13,548 nucleotides of DNA from Kangiellaceae bacterium (GTDB lineage Bacteria > Pseudomonadota > Gammaproteobacteria > Enterobacterales > Kangiellaceae), in assembly GCA_030148365.1 (NCBI GenBank), contig JASBTO010000245.1, positions 1 through 13,548 of the forward strand, written 5' to 3'. Position 1 is the stretch's first letter; every line of letters begins with the position of its first letter. Shown one piece after another: positions 6,359 to 13,548 of this stretch. The notes beneath the pieces are model-generated. The model did not search any database, was not told where the DNA came from, and worked only from the letters and a program-made list of their open reading frames with translations. The translations under genes were made by a program, and so were the position numbers.

Positions 6359-8029
6359 TCAGCTCCCCTGCTCGTCACGCAATTCCCGTCGCAATATCTT
6401 GCCGACATTGGACTTGGGCAGCTCGCTGCGAAACTCGACGACCTTGGGCACCTTGTATCCGGTCAGGTTGTCCCGGCAATAATTAATCAACTCTTCTTTG
6501 GTCAGCCCCGGATCGGAGCGGACCACGACAATTTTGACAATTTCGCCCTTGATGTCATCCGGAGCACCCACCGCCGCCACTTCGAAAACCCCGGGATGGG
6601 CCGCGACCACATCTTCAATTTCATTGGGATAGACGTTGAATCCGGAGACCAGAATCATGTCTTTTTTACGGTCGACGATCTTCAGATAACCCTCGGTATC
6701 AATGCTGGCCATATCGCCCGTCGCAAACCAGCCGTCCTCGCTCAGCGAGTTGGCCGTGGCCTCGGCACGCCCCAGATAGCCCACCATCACCTGCGGCCCG
6801 CGGACAAAGAGTTCGCCCGCTTCGGCCGTGCCGAGTTCCTGACCGGATTCATCGCGAATGCTGACCTCCGTCGACGGAACCGGCAAGCCAATCTTGCCGC
6901 TGTAGGCTTTGGCATCAAGCGGCATGACCGCGACCACCGGCGAGGTTTCGGTCAGGCCGTATCCTTCCAGCAACGGCGTGCCGGTCACTTCCTGCCAGCG
7001 ATTTGCGACTGACTCGTGTACCGCCATGCCGCCGCCGATGGCGAGATGCAAATTACTGAAATCCAGATCCTTGAATCCTGCTGTATTGAGTAGCCCGTTG
7101 AACAGGGTGTTGACCCCGGTAATGGCCGTAAACGAGGTTCGCGACAAGGTTTTGACGAAACCTTTCATGTCGCGGGGGTTGGTAATCAGAAGGTTGTGAC
7201 CGCCGATATACGCGAAGGTCAGACAATTCACGCACAGGGAAAAGATGTGATACATCGGCAAGGCGGTGACCATGGTTTCTCTGCCCTTGCCCAGAAACGG
7301 CTGGAACCACTCGGTGCACTGCAGCACATTGGCGACCATGTTGCGGTGGCTGAGCATGGCCCCCTTGGCGACGCCGGTGGTACCGCCCGTGTATTGCAGA
7401 AAGGCAATGTCGTCGCCCTGCACAGACACCGGCAGAAAACTCGATTTTTTGCCGGCCGCCATCGCTTTGGTCCAGCTCACAGCTTCCGGTATCCGGTAAT
7501 CCGGCACCATCCGCTTGATATAGCGGACAGCCAGATTGACCACCGCTCTTTTCGGCAGCGGACAGGCATCGCCCACTTCGGTGATCAGGATGTGCTGGAT
7601 CCCGACCTTGCTTCTGACTTCCGCCAGGGTATCGGCAAAGTTGGCCAGGATAACAATCGCGTCGGCTCCGCTGTCCTTGAGCTGGTGCTCCAGTTCCCTC
7701 GCCGTATAGAGCGGATTGACGTTGACCACGGTCAAACCCGCTCGCAAAGCGCCAAACAAGGCGATGGGGTATTGCAGCAGATTGGGCAGCATCAGGGCCA
7801 GCTTGTGCCCCTTGCCGAGTCCGAGATCGTTTTGCAGCCAGGCGGCAAAATGCCGGGACGCCGCTTCCAGTTCCGCGAAACTGTAGGTGACGCCCAGGTT
7901 GGTATACGCAGGTTTGGTGGCATAACGCCGGGCAGAGCTTTCAAACATTTCACCGAGGGACGGGAACTGATCGGGATTGATGGATTCTGCTATGCCTTCG
8001 GGATACTGCGATAACCAGATTTTGTCCAT
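6359..8029 (-). CDS. fadD: Long-chain fatty acid-CoA ligase FadD
   Basis: FadD activates fatty acids to acyl-CoA through an acyl-adenylate, pulling exogenous fatty acids into the cell. The 556-residue product (E. coli 561) opens with [10 protein letters not shown]. It carries the AMP-binding motif [12 protein letters not shown] (213-224), YGLTETSP (357-364), the FACS signature beginning DGWFATGD (432-439) and running to VDRKKD, then [10 protein letters not shown], and the C-terminal catalytic Lys544 in [11 protein letters not shown]. No domain is missing. The ATG at 8029 has AGGAG six bases upstream. A promoter with an overlapping FadR-like box lies in the 73-base gap behind the upstream hydrolase. 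It leads a tight cluster with rnd, ycgL and ycgN. Confidence 0.97.
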   Translation of the reverse strand: MDKIWLSQYPEGIAESINPDQFPSLGEMFESSARRYATKPAYTNLGVTYSFAELEAASRHFAAWLQNDLGLGKGHKLALMLPNLLQYPIALFGALRAGLTVVNVNPLYTARELEHQLKDSGADAIVILANFADTLAEVRSKVGIQHILITEVGDACPLPKRAVVNLAVRYIKRMVPDYRIPEAVSWTKAMAAGKKSSFLPVSVQGDDIAFLQYTGGTTGVAKGAMLSHRNMVANVLQCTEWFQPFLGKGRETMVTALPMYHIFSLCVNCLTFAYIGGHNLLITNPRDMKGFVKTLSRTSFTAITGVNTLFNGLLNTAGFKDLDFSNLHLAIGGGMAVHESVANRWQEVTGTPLLEGYGLTETSPVVAVMPLDAKAYSGKIGLPVPSTEVSIRDESGQELGTAEAGELFVRGPQVMVGYLGRAEATANSLSEDGWFATGDMASIDTEGYLKIVDRKKDMILVSGFNVYPNEIEDVVAAHPGVFEVAAVGAPDDIKGEIVKIVVVRSDPGLTKEELINYCRDNLTGYKVPKVVEFRSELPKSNVGKILRRELRDEQGS

Positions 8030-8058
8030 CCTGAACTCCTGAGGAAAAAAGTGACCGC

Positions 8059-8087
8059 AAGGTAGCGGAAAGGACTGGTCTGGTCAA
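8059..8087 (-). promoter_or_regulatory. Probable fadD promoter
   Basis: Reading leftward, TTGACC (8087-8082, five of six -35 bases) and TACCTT (8064-8059, three of six) are 17 bases apart, placing the start near 8052 and a short leader before the ATG at 8029. The good -35 overlaps the FadR-like box. Transcripts may also enter from the hydrolase upstream, since no terminator is visible between the two genes. Confidence 0.5.
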
Positions 8088-8089
8088 AT
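8073..8089 (-). promoter_or_regulatory. Candidate FadR operator at fadD
   Basis: On the plus strand GACTGGTCTGGTCAAAT has the complete half-site ACTGGTC of the FadR consensus. The other half is degenerate, giving about 11 of 16 informative positions. E. coli fad operators also commonly have one strong and one weak half. The box covers the fadD -35, so a bound repressor would exclude RNA polymerase. Finding a second such box at the other fad gene in the window makes chance less likely. Confidence 0.5.
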
Positions 8090-8102
8090 AACCGATGAGG
8101 TC

Positions 8103-8966
8103 TCAGGCCGAGCCCTGGGTGCCGCAAAATTCCTTGATTAGCGCTGCCACCCTGGCGGGCTGTTCAAGGTGGACATGGTGGCCGCCGCGTAGCTGACTAT
8201 GCTGGTGCCGCCCGACCAGCGCCAGCCGCCGGGCAATTTCGTTCGAATCAGAAAGCATGCCCTGTTCGCCGGTGATCAGCAACATGGGCGCCTTGATGGC
8301 GGCCAGCACATTATCCAGTTGTGGTCGTGTCATCCTGCTCAACGAGCCCCGCCGCAACCGCGAGTCACTGGACCAATGATAGCCGTCAGGCTGCTTTTCC
8401 AGACTTCGTTCGACAATCGGCCGCAGTAATTCCGGTTCGAGATCGTTGACCTGGGCCCGGACCTTCAAGGCGTCATCAACTTTCCCATAGGCGCGTTTGT
8501 GGCCGGACTTTTCGAAACGACTTTTTATTGCCCGTGACAAGCGGGCGACGGTTTGCTCGGGCGGCGTCGTCAGCGGGCCCAGCGCTTCGATACTGACAAA
8601 GTGGCTGATGGCACCCGGAAAGCAGGCACAGTAAAGCGCACCCAGCGCCGCTCCCATGGAATGGCCGAGCAGGATTACCTGTTCTGAAGACATTCGTCCG
8701 AGCAGCTCATGGATAACCAGCAACGTATCGAGAAAGTGATATTCGGCGTCGACGGACAGATGCGCCGAGCGGCCATGACCCGGCAGATCCGGTGCGATGA
8801 TGCGATAGCCATTGAGCCGTGGCGCCAGATTTTCGAAGGTCGCGGCATTATCCAGCCAACCATGCAGGGCCAGGATCGGCACGCCCTCTTCGGGGCCCCA
8901 CTCGAGAATGGCGCAGTCACAATGCCGTAACTCCAGCCGGTATTCACGCACCTGTTGCGCTGACAA
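8103..8966 (-). CDS. Alpha/beta-fold hydrolase upstream of fadD
   Basis: This is a classic single-domain alpha/beta hydrolase of 287 residues from the TTG. It has the oxyanion-hole region LALHGWLDNAATF (His35-Gly36), DLPGHGRS (60-67), nucleophile Ser104 in LLGHSMGAALG, and a terminal GGHHVHLEQ holding the catalytic His (263 or 264). The pattern resembles the serine hydrolase-like (SERHL/MhpC-type) group; the substrate is unknown. Start choice: in-frame GTG 9059 and ATG 8987 also exist. GTG 9059 lies against the upstream terminator, and ATG 8987 would leave almost no leader behind the extended -10 at 9001-9009. TTG 8966 has AGGGA at 8979-8975 with eight-base spacing. It is 73 bases upstream of fadD on the same strand, so it may contribute acyl substrates (inference only). 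Confidence 0.9.
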   Translation of the reverse strand: MSAQQVREYRLELRHCDCAILEWGPEEGVPILALHGWLDNAATFENLAPRLNGYRIIAPDLPGHGRSAHLSVDAEYHFLDTLLVIHELLGRMSSEQVILLGHSMGAALGALYCACFPGAISHFVSIEALGPLTTPPEQTVARLSRAIKSRFEKSGHKRAYGKVDDALKVRAQVNDLEPELLRPIVERSLEKQPDGYHWSSDSRLRRGSLSRMTRPQLDNVLAAIKAPMLLITGEQGMLSDSNEIARRLALVGRHQHSQLRGGHHVHLEQPARVAALIKEFCGTQGSA

Positions 8967-8974
8967 ATTATTTA

Positions 8975-8979
8975 TCCCT
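8975..8979 (-). promoter_or_regulatory. Shine-Dalgarno supporting a TTG start
   Basis: AGGGA on the minus strand lies eight bases before TTG 8966-8964. The alternative ATG at 8987 has no purine-rich sequence at the proper distance. Confidence 0.5.
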
Positions 8980-9000
8980 GGCTGCATGCAGATTACCGGA

Positions 9001-9009
9001 TTTATAACA
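9001..9009 (-). promoter_or_regulatory. Extended -10 promoter for the alpha/beta hydrolase
   Basis: TGTTATAAA on the minus strand is a TGn extended -10 with TATAAA. A TTGCCA lies 19 bases upstream as a poorly spaced -35. The predicted start near 8994 falls after the terminator at 9060-9085, giving this gene independent expression and a leader of about 28 bases to the TTG. Confidence 0.45.
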
Positions 9010-9059
9010 CAGGCAACGCGGTTAATGGCAAATTGCGAACGGGCAAATATGAGGGGCAC

Positions 9060-9085
9060 AAAAAAAGGGCCGCAGTTGCGGCCCT
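9060..9085 (-). terminator. Intrinsic terminator in the AT-rich gap
   Basis: Reading leftward, AGGGCCGC (9085-9078), loop AACT, GCGGCCCT (9073-9066), then further T residues to 9060. The eight-base-pair GC-rich stem and long T-run make it a strong Rho-independent terminator. It ends either the transglutaminase/MBL operon, 178 bases after its last stop codon, or a short transcript starting within the gap. Confidence 0.88.
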
Positions 9086-9144
9086 CAAATCATGTTTAAA
9101 AAACTCACCAAAAGAGAATTAAACAATGACAACCAAGAAAACAT
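9085..9144 (-). CDS. Candidate 19-residue hydrophobic peptide (speculative)
   Basis: An ATG at 9144 opens MFSWLSLFNSLLVSFLNMI, a peptide with almost no charge and the make-up of a short membrane helix. AGGA (9157-9154) lies nine bases upstream, in the internal loop of a hairpin. The stop codon runs directly into the terminator stem. Size and hydrophobicity recall small membrane peptides such as Ibs-type toxins, but I see no sequence similarity and no evidence of translation. A chance frame in AT-rich DNA is quite possible. Confidence 0.2.
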   Translation of the reverse strand: MFSWLSLFNSLLVSFLNMI

Positions 9145-9263
9145 TTGTTGCAGTCCTAGCAATTCATGCTTTCTGCTCAAATTTTGACTAGAGGGTTTAT
9201 AAGAAGTTCCTGGAAAATTGTTTAAAATGCAAAACGGAGCGGATATATCTTTATATCAATAGC

Positions 9264-10133
9264 TTAGGCTCCATACTTAAACAACTCACTGACCTTGTCG
9301 GCAACCATGAATCGGCCTTTTTCATCCTGCTCAACCCGGCCCTGGGCTACTTTGGGGTCATGGGTGAAAAACAGTCGCCCGCCCGCCTCTTGCAAATATT
9401 CCAGCAACTGTCGCTTTTCGTCGATCAGTAACTCGGGGTAACGGTCATAACCCATGGTGATGGGTAAATGCACCCATGCCGCTCCCGGGATCAGATCCGC
9501 CGCAAATACGATCGGTCCGTCGGGCATGGCGATTTCCGTCAGCATCAATCCGGGCGTGTGTCCGTCGCTGTAATGAAGCCGGTAGTCGTCGCCGAGCAGC
9601 GGCGTCTGGCTATTACTGACCAGATGCAGGCGACCACTGTCTTCCAGTAGCCGGTGCAATGCGGGCACAAAGGATGCCCGGTCTCGAGGATGGGGGTTTT
9701 GTGCCCGCGCCCACGCCACTTCGCCAACCAGAAATTGTGCCTTCTCGAACGCCAGTTCCGGTTCGCGATCCGGCTGCCAGGATTTGAGCAGGCCTCCGGC
9801 ATGATCAAAATGCAAATGGGAAAGCACCACAAGATCAATGTCATCGGTGGTCAGGTCGAGTTGCTGCAATGACTCGAACAGCCGGTGCTCCGGCTCCACG
9901 ACGCCATACCGCTCCCGGTATTTGGGCTCGAAAAACGCGCCAATCCCGGTTTCGAGCAGAATGTTTCTGCCCGGCTCCCGGATTAACAGCGCACGACAGC
10001 AAAGATCAATCCGGTTCAGTTGGTCAGGGACCGTCCACTGGCTCCACAGGGCTTTCGGGACATTGCCGAACATGGCGCCGCCGTCCAGCTTCTGGCTGTT
10101 GCCCATGACGGAATAGAGCTGTTTTTTGACCAT
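9264..10133 (-). CDS. Metallo-beta-lactamase-fold hydrolase (lactonase-like)
   Basis: This 289-residue metal-dependent hydrolase has the complete MBL ligand set: [10 protein letters not shown] (His106, His108, Asp110, His111), His192 in DGHTPG, Asp213 in FAADLIPG, and His258 in FFTHDP. The spacing resembles the AiiA-like lactonase group, but lactone hydrolysis is not proven by these motifs, which many MBL hydrolases share. After HTPG it has Leu where lactonases usually have His. There is no signal peptide, so it should be cytoplasmic. The ATG at 10133 begins the family-like N-terminus [21 protein letters not shown] longer in-frame extension overlaps the transglutaminase gene and is rejected. 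No Shine-Dalgarno is obvious, and the upstream stop is 28 bases away, so coupling to the transglutaminase gene is likely. Confidence 0.9.
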   Translation of the reverse strand: MVKKQLYSVMGNSQKLDGGAMFGNVPKALWSQWTVPDQLNRIDLCCRALLIREPGRNILLETGIGAFFEPKYRERYGVVEPEHRLFESLQQLDLTTDDIDLVVLSHLHFDHAGGLLKSWQPDREPELAFEKAQFLVGEVAWARAQNPHPRDRASFVPALHRLLEDSGRLHLVSNSQTPLLGDDYRLHYSDGHTPGLMLTEIAMPDGPIVFAADLIPGAAWVHLPITMGYDRYPELLIDEKRQLLEYLQEAGGRLFFTHDPKVAQGRVEQDEKGRFMVADKVSELFKYGA

Positions 10134-10161
10134 CGGAGTTAAACCGGCGTTGAAGATTTGC

Positions 10162-11589
10162 TCAGAGATAGAGAACGGATTCGAGGTGGAAACCGAGATC
10201 TTTTTTGGCGCGCGCCATGGCAAGTGATCCGGTCTCGCCTTCACCGAGTCGAATGTGCGTGCCGGACAAACTGGACAGGTTCCAGGTCGGATCAACGCCG
10301 GTCCATTTACCATCAATAGCAACTTCGACCCAGGCATGTCCGCCGAATCCCTGCCGCTCGTCGCCGAGGTAGACCAGGCCGCTGACTTCCCGGGCGGGGA
10401 GCCCGACAGCCCGTGCCATTGCGGTAAACAGTAGCGCAAATTCCGTGCAATCGCCGGCCTGACGGTCGAGTACCTGGGGCGCCGTCAGACTCGAAGGTAC
10501 GACAGCTTCACGGAGGTGATGGGAAACGAAATTAAGCAGTCTTTGCACCTGTTCGGTCTGATTGTCGGTGCCTGCCACCAGTTTCCGGGCCAGCTTGTTA
10601 AGCCGCGCATCCCGGTTGCCGTAGCGTTCGCCCTGACGCAGATACTGGCGGGTATCGCCAGCGGCGAGACGATCGGTACGGTTAACATTGGTATGCAGCC
10701 GACCCTGTTTGTCGATGGCCAGACCGGGCTGATCCCGGAACCAGTGGCCATCGCCTGAAGTCAGGGTCAATACCAGACCGGCGACGGATGCCGCCTGGCC
10801 TATCGGCCGGTCGATCGCCACGAGATGGTCGAAATACAGATCCTTCTGGCTGGCAACCATTTGCGGCTTGACGGGCGTTCGCACCAGTTCCATACCGGTG
10901 CCCCGGGTAAAACCGAGCGGCTCCCCACCCGGTCCGAATTTCATCAGTCCTTGCCAGCCGGCCTCTGAATTACCGACCCCGATTTCATAAAAGTTCTGGT
11001 CCAGCTTCGGCGCTGACAAGACGAGGTAGCGATTGTTGATGACGGCAAGTTTTTGCCAGTCAAGTTCGGGGAAGGCCAACTCGTTACCCTCCTCCCGCGC
11101 CTGGCTCAGCCATCGGCGTGAGGCGAAATAATCGTCCAGGGTAAATTCAAGCTTCGGGCCGGTTGAGTGGCGGGGCGGATTGTCATTCTGGTAGAGGCTG
11201 GACTGCAGGGACTCGTCATTGATTAACTGCAAACGGGAGCGAAAGCCGGTTTCGCGCACACTCTTTGTCGCGCGCAACAGGCTGTGGGGCGGATTGATGC
11301 CAAACACCAGGCTTTCCCGGTGCGCAAACTCGACCGCCTGCCCCTGCAATTGGCCCGCGACGCGAGTGGTCTGGATAACCTCATAGCCGGGGCTTTGCCC
11401 GCCCGTACGGCCGAATTCGATGCTGGCCCAGCCGATAGCGTCACCGTGCCAGTTCACCTGATACCACTCAGTCTCGCCAATCCGGGCTTCCGGTGCCCAG
11501 GTGTCGTCAGGCGCAGTCAGCCAATAACCGGTCAGACCGGCAAGGCCAAGCAACAGCAAAGGTATGAGGAAAAGGCGTAAAGACTTCAT
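10162..11589 (-). CDS. Membrane-anchored transglutaminase-like protein
   Basis: The 475-residue product starts with a signal anchor or signal peptide ([19 protein letters not shown], no obvious lipobox), so most of it should be periplasmic. Residues 30 to about 340 have no motif I recognise. The C-terminal part is a transglutaminase-like core with an intact Cys-His-Asp triad: Cys381 in [11 protein letters not shown], His418 in GGHAWVEV and Asp433 in GVDPTWN. Bacterial relatives act as cysteine peptidases or amide-processing enzymes; the substrate here is unknown. The ATG at 11589 has a modest GGA five bases upstream. The MBL-fold gene follows 28 bases downstream, forming a probable two-gene operon. 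Confidence 0.9.
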   Translation of the reverse strand: MKSLRLFLIPLLLLGLAGLTGYWLTAPDDTWAPEARIGETEWYQVNWHGDAIGWASIEFGRTGGQSPGYEVIQTTRVAGQLQGQAVEFAHRESLVFGINPPHSLLRATKSVRETGFRSRLQLINDESLQSSLYQNDNPPRHSTGPKLEFTLDDYFASRRWLSQAREEGNELAFPELDWQKLAVINNRYLVLSAPKLDQNFYEIGVGNSEAGWQGLMKFGPGGEPLGFTRGTGMELVRTPVKPQMVASQKDLYFDHLVAIDRPIGQAASVAGLVLTLTSGDGHWFRDQPGLAIDKQGRLHTNVNRTDRLAAGDTRQYLRQGERYGNRDARLNKLARKLVAGTDNQTEQVQRLLNFVSHHLREAVVPSSLTAPQVLDRQAGDCTEFALLFTAMARAVGLPAREVSGLVYLGDERQGFGGHAWVEVAIDGKWTGVDPTWNLSSLSGTHIRLGEGETGSLAMARAKKDLGFHLESVLYL

Positions 11590-11604
11590 GGAATTCCGTA
11601 TAGC

Positions 11605-11628
11605 GGCCCCGCCAACGTCGGCAAGGCC
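11605..11628 (-). promoter_or_regulatory. Hairpin in the leader of the transglutaminase gene
   Basis: GGCCTTGCC/GGCGGGGCC on the minus strand forms a nine-pair stem (two G-U pairs) with a six-base loop. It has no T-run, so it is not a standard terminator. If the proposed promoter is right, it forms the extreme 5' end of the mRNA and could stabilise it. Confidence 0.3.
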
Positions 11629-11631
11629 CCT

Positions 11632-11661
11632 AGTGTAAGCAAGATCCGCCCCCGTTGCCAG
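11632..11661 (-). promoter_or_regulatory. Possible promoter of the transglutaminase/MBL operon
   Basis: CTGGCA (11661-11656, four of six) and TACACT (11637-11632, four of six) are 18 bases apart, predicting a start near 11625 and a 36-base leader. The match is modest. It lies in the 108-base gap after the DUF885 gene. Confidence 0.3.
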
Positions 11662-11670
11662 GACCAGGCA

Positions 11671-11686
11671 GGCCGCGTGTTACGGC
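11671..11686 (-). other. Small hairpin after the DUF885 stop codon
   Basis: GGCCG and CGGCC around a six-base loop form a five-pair stem 11 bases past the stop, without a T-run. It could protect the 3' end or be incidental. No canonical terminator is visible between this gene and the transglutaminase gene. Confidence 0.25.
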
Positions 11687-11697
11687 CCGCCCGGAGC

Positions 11698-13503
11698 TCA
11701 GGATTTGCTTTCGATATAACCGTCGACCAGTTGCCCGAGGATTTCCAGGGGTACCGCGCCATTGGTCAGTACCACATCGTGAAACTCACGCAGATCGAAC
11801 CTGTCGCCCAGCGCCTGCTTTGCGTGGGCTCTCAGACGAAGGATTTCCATCATGCCGACCTTGTAGGCGCAAGCCTGACCCGGGTTAACGATATACCTTT
11901 CAATTTCCGACACCACGTCAGTCATGGCAATGCCGGTATTGCGCGCCATGTAATCAATGGCCTGCTCCCGGGTCCAGCGCTTGGCATGGATGCCGGTATC
12001 GACCACGAGGCGTACGGCGCGGAACAGCTCGGCCTGCAACCGGCCCAGGTTATCAAAGGGATCTTTCTGAAAGCCCAACTCCCACGCCAGTCGCTCGGAA
12101 TAAAGCGCCCAGCCTTCCGAATAGGCGGTAAACGGCAGCATGGTGCGGATAAAGGGAATATCCTCCAGTTCCTGGGAGATGGAACCCTGCCAATGATGGC
12201 CGGGCACGGCTTCGTGATACGCCAGAGTGCGCATGCCGAATTTGGGCGTCGCCTTGATATCGTACAGGTTGGCGTAGAAAGTACCGGGACGGGAGCCGTC
12301 GAGGGCCGGACGCTGATAGTAGGCACCGGGCGCGGTCTTCTCCTTGAATTCCGGGATCCGCTTGACCACCACTTCCGCCTGGGCGCGAGTGGCGAAGGCG
12401 GCATTCATGCCGGCCTCGATCTCCTCGATAATGTCGGCGTAATCCTCAAGGATCTGCTGGCGGCCCTGGTCGGTGTCCGGATAATAAAAGCGCTCCTCGT
12501 CAACAACCTGCTGCCACACAGTTTCAAAGCCCGCGGCGGGATCGTAGCCCTCGGCTGCCAGTACGTTGAGCATTTCTGTCTGGATACGGTCCACCTCGGC
12601 CAGTCCGATGTTGTGGATTTCCTCCGGATCCTTGTCTACCGTGGTGTAGCCTTTCAGGGCCAGTCGGTAAAACTTGTCACCGTCGGGAAATTTCCAGACG
12701 CCCGCCTCCTGGGTGGACAGCGGCTTGAGATAATTGAAGTAGTCGATGAACAGCCCATAAGCCGGGTGAACATCGGACTTGATGGTTGCGGCAACCTGTT
12801 CCGTCAGGGACTCACGGGTCGCCGCTTCCATATCCTCGACCTTGGCGATCTTTTCAACAAAGCTGGTGTAGAGGATATTTTCCGTCACCGGCTGAGCGAC
12901 AAAGTTGTTCATCTCTTCCAGCACTTTTTCGATCACGAAGGTCGGCGGCACAATGCCCTTCTCCTCGCGGATTTTCAGGCCTTCGAGGACCTGCTCGAAT
13001 TTCGTCTGCACTTTGGTGAGGCGAACAATGTAGTCTTCGGCATCGCCTTCGGAGTGGATCTGGTGGGCGCTTTCCATAAAGGTCGGAAAGCCGTTCTGCA
13101 CACCAAACAACTGATTGACCGGATAGCCGTGGTGGCGGAAGTCTTTCAGCTCAACGGCGGAATCCAGCATCCAGTTCATGATGGCCTTGGTCTGTAGCTG
13201 GCTGACGGACAGATCCTCGTCGTCATAAGTGTTCAGAGTCGCCCGGATCTCTTCCAGCCGATCGAACATCTCCAGGCCCTTGGCGTCGGATGCATCATTG
13301 AGTTCCCGGTTGTGACCCTTGATGCCGAATTTGTCGAACATACGCATTTGGGTCAGGGCTTCGGGATTTTCCATCATGAACTTGATGCCTTCCCGATCCA
13401 CAAAATGATTCAGATTGAAGGGTTTGAACCAGAGCAGATTGCCGAGCCAGAAGGCGCCGGCCAGGAAGGCCAGCAACAGCCCCCATTTGATAAACTTTTT
13501 CAA
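11698..13503 (-). CDS. DUF885 family membrane-anchored putative zinc peptidase
   Basis: This 601-residue protein has an N-terminal signal anchor (residues 5-25, after KKF) and a long, mostly helical, acidic body, consistent with the DUF885 family. The C-terminal half holds the metalloprotease-like motifs: LAYHEAVPGHHWQ (His430, Glu431, His436, His437), YSEGWALYSE (461-470; Glu463 and Glu470 candidate metal ligands) and HAKRWTREQAIDYM. DUF885 proteins are thought to be zinc-dependent carboxypeptidase- or oligopeptidase-like, though few are characterised. With the anchor, the catalytic domain should be periplasmic. The start is TTG (13503-13501), seven bases after AGAGGA (13516-13511). No in-frame ATG occurs before residue 43, and the anchor would be lost with a later start. 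The promoter must lie beyond the right edge or in its last 45 bases, where I see none. Confidence 0.92.
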   Translation of the reverse strand: MKKFIKWGLLLAFLAGAFWLGNLLWFKPFNLNHFVDREGIKFMMENPEALTQMRMFDKFGIKGHNRELNDASDAKGLEMFDRLEEIRATLNTYDDEDLSVSQLQTKAIMNWMLDSAVELKDFRHHGYPVNQLFGVQNGFPTFMESAHQIHSEGDAEDYIVRLTKVQTKFEQVLEGLKIREEKGIVPPTFVIEKVLEEMNNFVAQPVTENILYTSFVEKIAKVEDMEAATRESLTEQVAATIKSDVHPAYGLFIDYFNYLKPLSTQEAGVWKFPDGDKFYRLALKGYTTVDKDPEEIHNIGLAEVDRIQTEMLNVLAAEGYDPAAGFETVWQQVVDEERFYYPDTDQGRQQILEDYADIIEEIEAGMNAAFATRAQAEVVVKRIPEFKEKTAPGAYYQRPALDGSRPGTFYANLYDIKATPKFGMRTLAYHEAVPGHHWQGSISQELEDIPFIRTMLPFTAYSEGWALYSERLAWELGFQKDPFDNLGRLQAELFRAVRLVVDTGIHAKRWTREQAIDYMARNTGIAMTDVVSEIERYIVNPGQACAYKVGMMEILRLRAHAKQALGDRFDLREFHDVVLTNGAVPLEILGQLVDGYIESKS

Positions 13504-13548
13504 AGGTTTTTCCTCTCTTTCTAGTTGGTTTCCAATACCGGATCAGGG

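Larger units (their letters stand above)
9060..9189 (-). ncRNA. Candidate small RNA in the AT-rich gap (speculative)
   Basis: A -10-like TATAAA (9201-9196, minus) with only a weak -35 (TTAAAC, about 18 bases upstream) predicts a start near 9189 and a roughly 130-base RNA ending at the strong terminator. Within it, GCAG-AA-AGCA-(TGAAT)-TGCT-AGGA-CTGC (9176-9150) forms a two-part hairpin, and AACAAATG/CATTGTT may form another. The sequence matches no small RNA family I recognise. The gap holds about 55 G or C in 175 bases, far below its neighbours. It could equally be a 3' UTR of the MBL gene, or the messenger of the 19-codon reading frame. Confidence 0.3.

Noticed and set aside
9242..9257. GATATA-TCTT-TATATC palindrome after the MBL stop codon as an operator or insertion scar
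   Set aside because: It is short, AT-only apart from its ends, and there is no target duplication or promoter to regulate. It may be chance in AT-rich DNA.
10134..10439. N-terminal extension of the MBL hydrolase by 102 codons
   Set aside because: It overlaps the transglutaminase coding region in another frame and has no similarity to MBL proteins.
11677..13197. 506-codon plus-strand open frame
   Set aside because: Antisense to the DUF885 gene, whose HEAVPGHH and YSEGWALYSE motifs fix the true frame.
1..13548. CRISPR array, transposon, prophage or defence system
   Set aside because: No spaced direct repeats, terminal inverted repeats, transposase, integrase or defence-type domains were seen on either strand.

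Overview
The window looks like core chromosome of a gammaproteobacterium, GC-rich in the genes. The main evidence is a full-length FadE (813 residues when started at a GTG), a FadD followed directly by RNase D, the YcgL and YcgN small proteins, and the N-terminus of an HrpA-type helicase. All of these are typical of Gammaproteobacteria. I cannot name a genus from sequence alone. No transposase, integrase, phage gene, CRISPR array or riboswitch was found.

Layout, left to right. Positions 1-575 (minus) hold the first 191 codons of hrpA, which runs off the left edge. A strong intrinsic terminator separates it from a cytoplasmic alpha/beta hydrolase (648-1490, minus). That gene diverges from fadE (1706-4147, plus) across a 215-base intergenic region, which carries a FadR-like operator and promoters in both directions. 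fadE converges on a tRNA-Asp gene (4198-4274, minus), and the two share one symmetric terminator. All remaining genes are on the minus strand. In transcription order from the right they are: a membrane-anchored DUF885 zinc-peptidase-like protein; a transglutaminase-like protein with a metallo-beta-lactamase-fold hydrolase 28 bases behind it; an AT-rich gap of about 180 bases that may encode a small RNA or tiny peptide; a second alpha/beta hydrolase; and then fadD-rnd-ycgL-ycgN.

The clearest functional theme is fatty-acid degradation. FadD activates fatty acids to acyl-CoA and FadE performs the first beta-oxidation step. Each gene has a candidate FadR operator placed over its core promoter. 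fadD, rnd, ycgL and ycgN are tightly packed (gaps of 6, 26 and 7 bases), so RNA maturation and the two small proteins of unknown role are probably co-transcribed with fatty-acid activation.

Several genes start at GTG or TTG with good Shine-Dalgarno support (fadE, rnd, the second hydrolase, DUF885). Most of the window is ordinary. The places that deserve a second look are the AT-rich gap at 9086-9263, the terminator that abuts the hrpA start codon, and the hydrolase and transglutaminase/MBL genes of unknown substrate.
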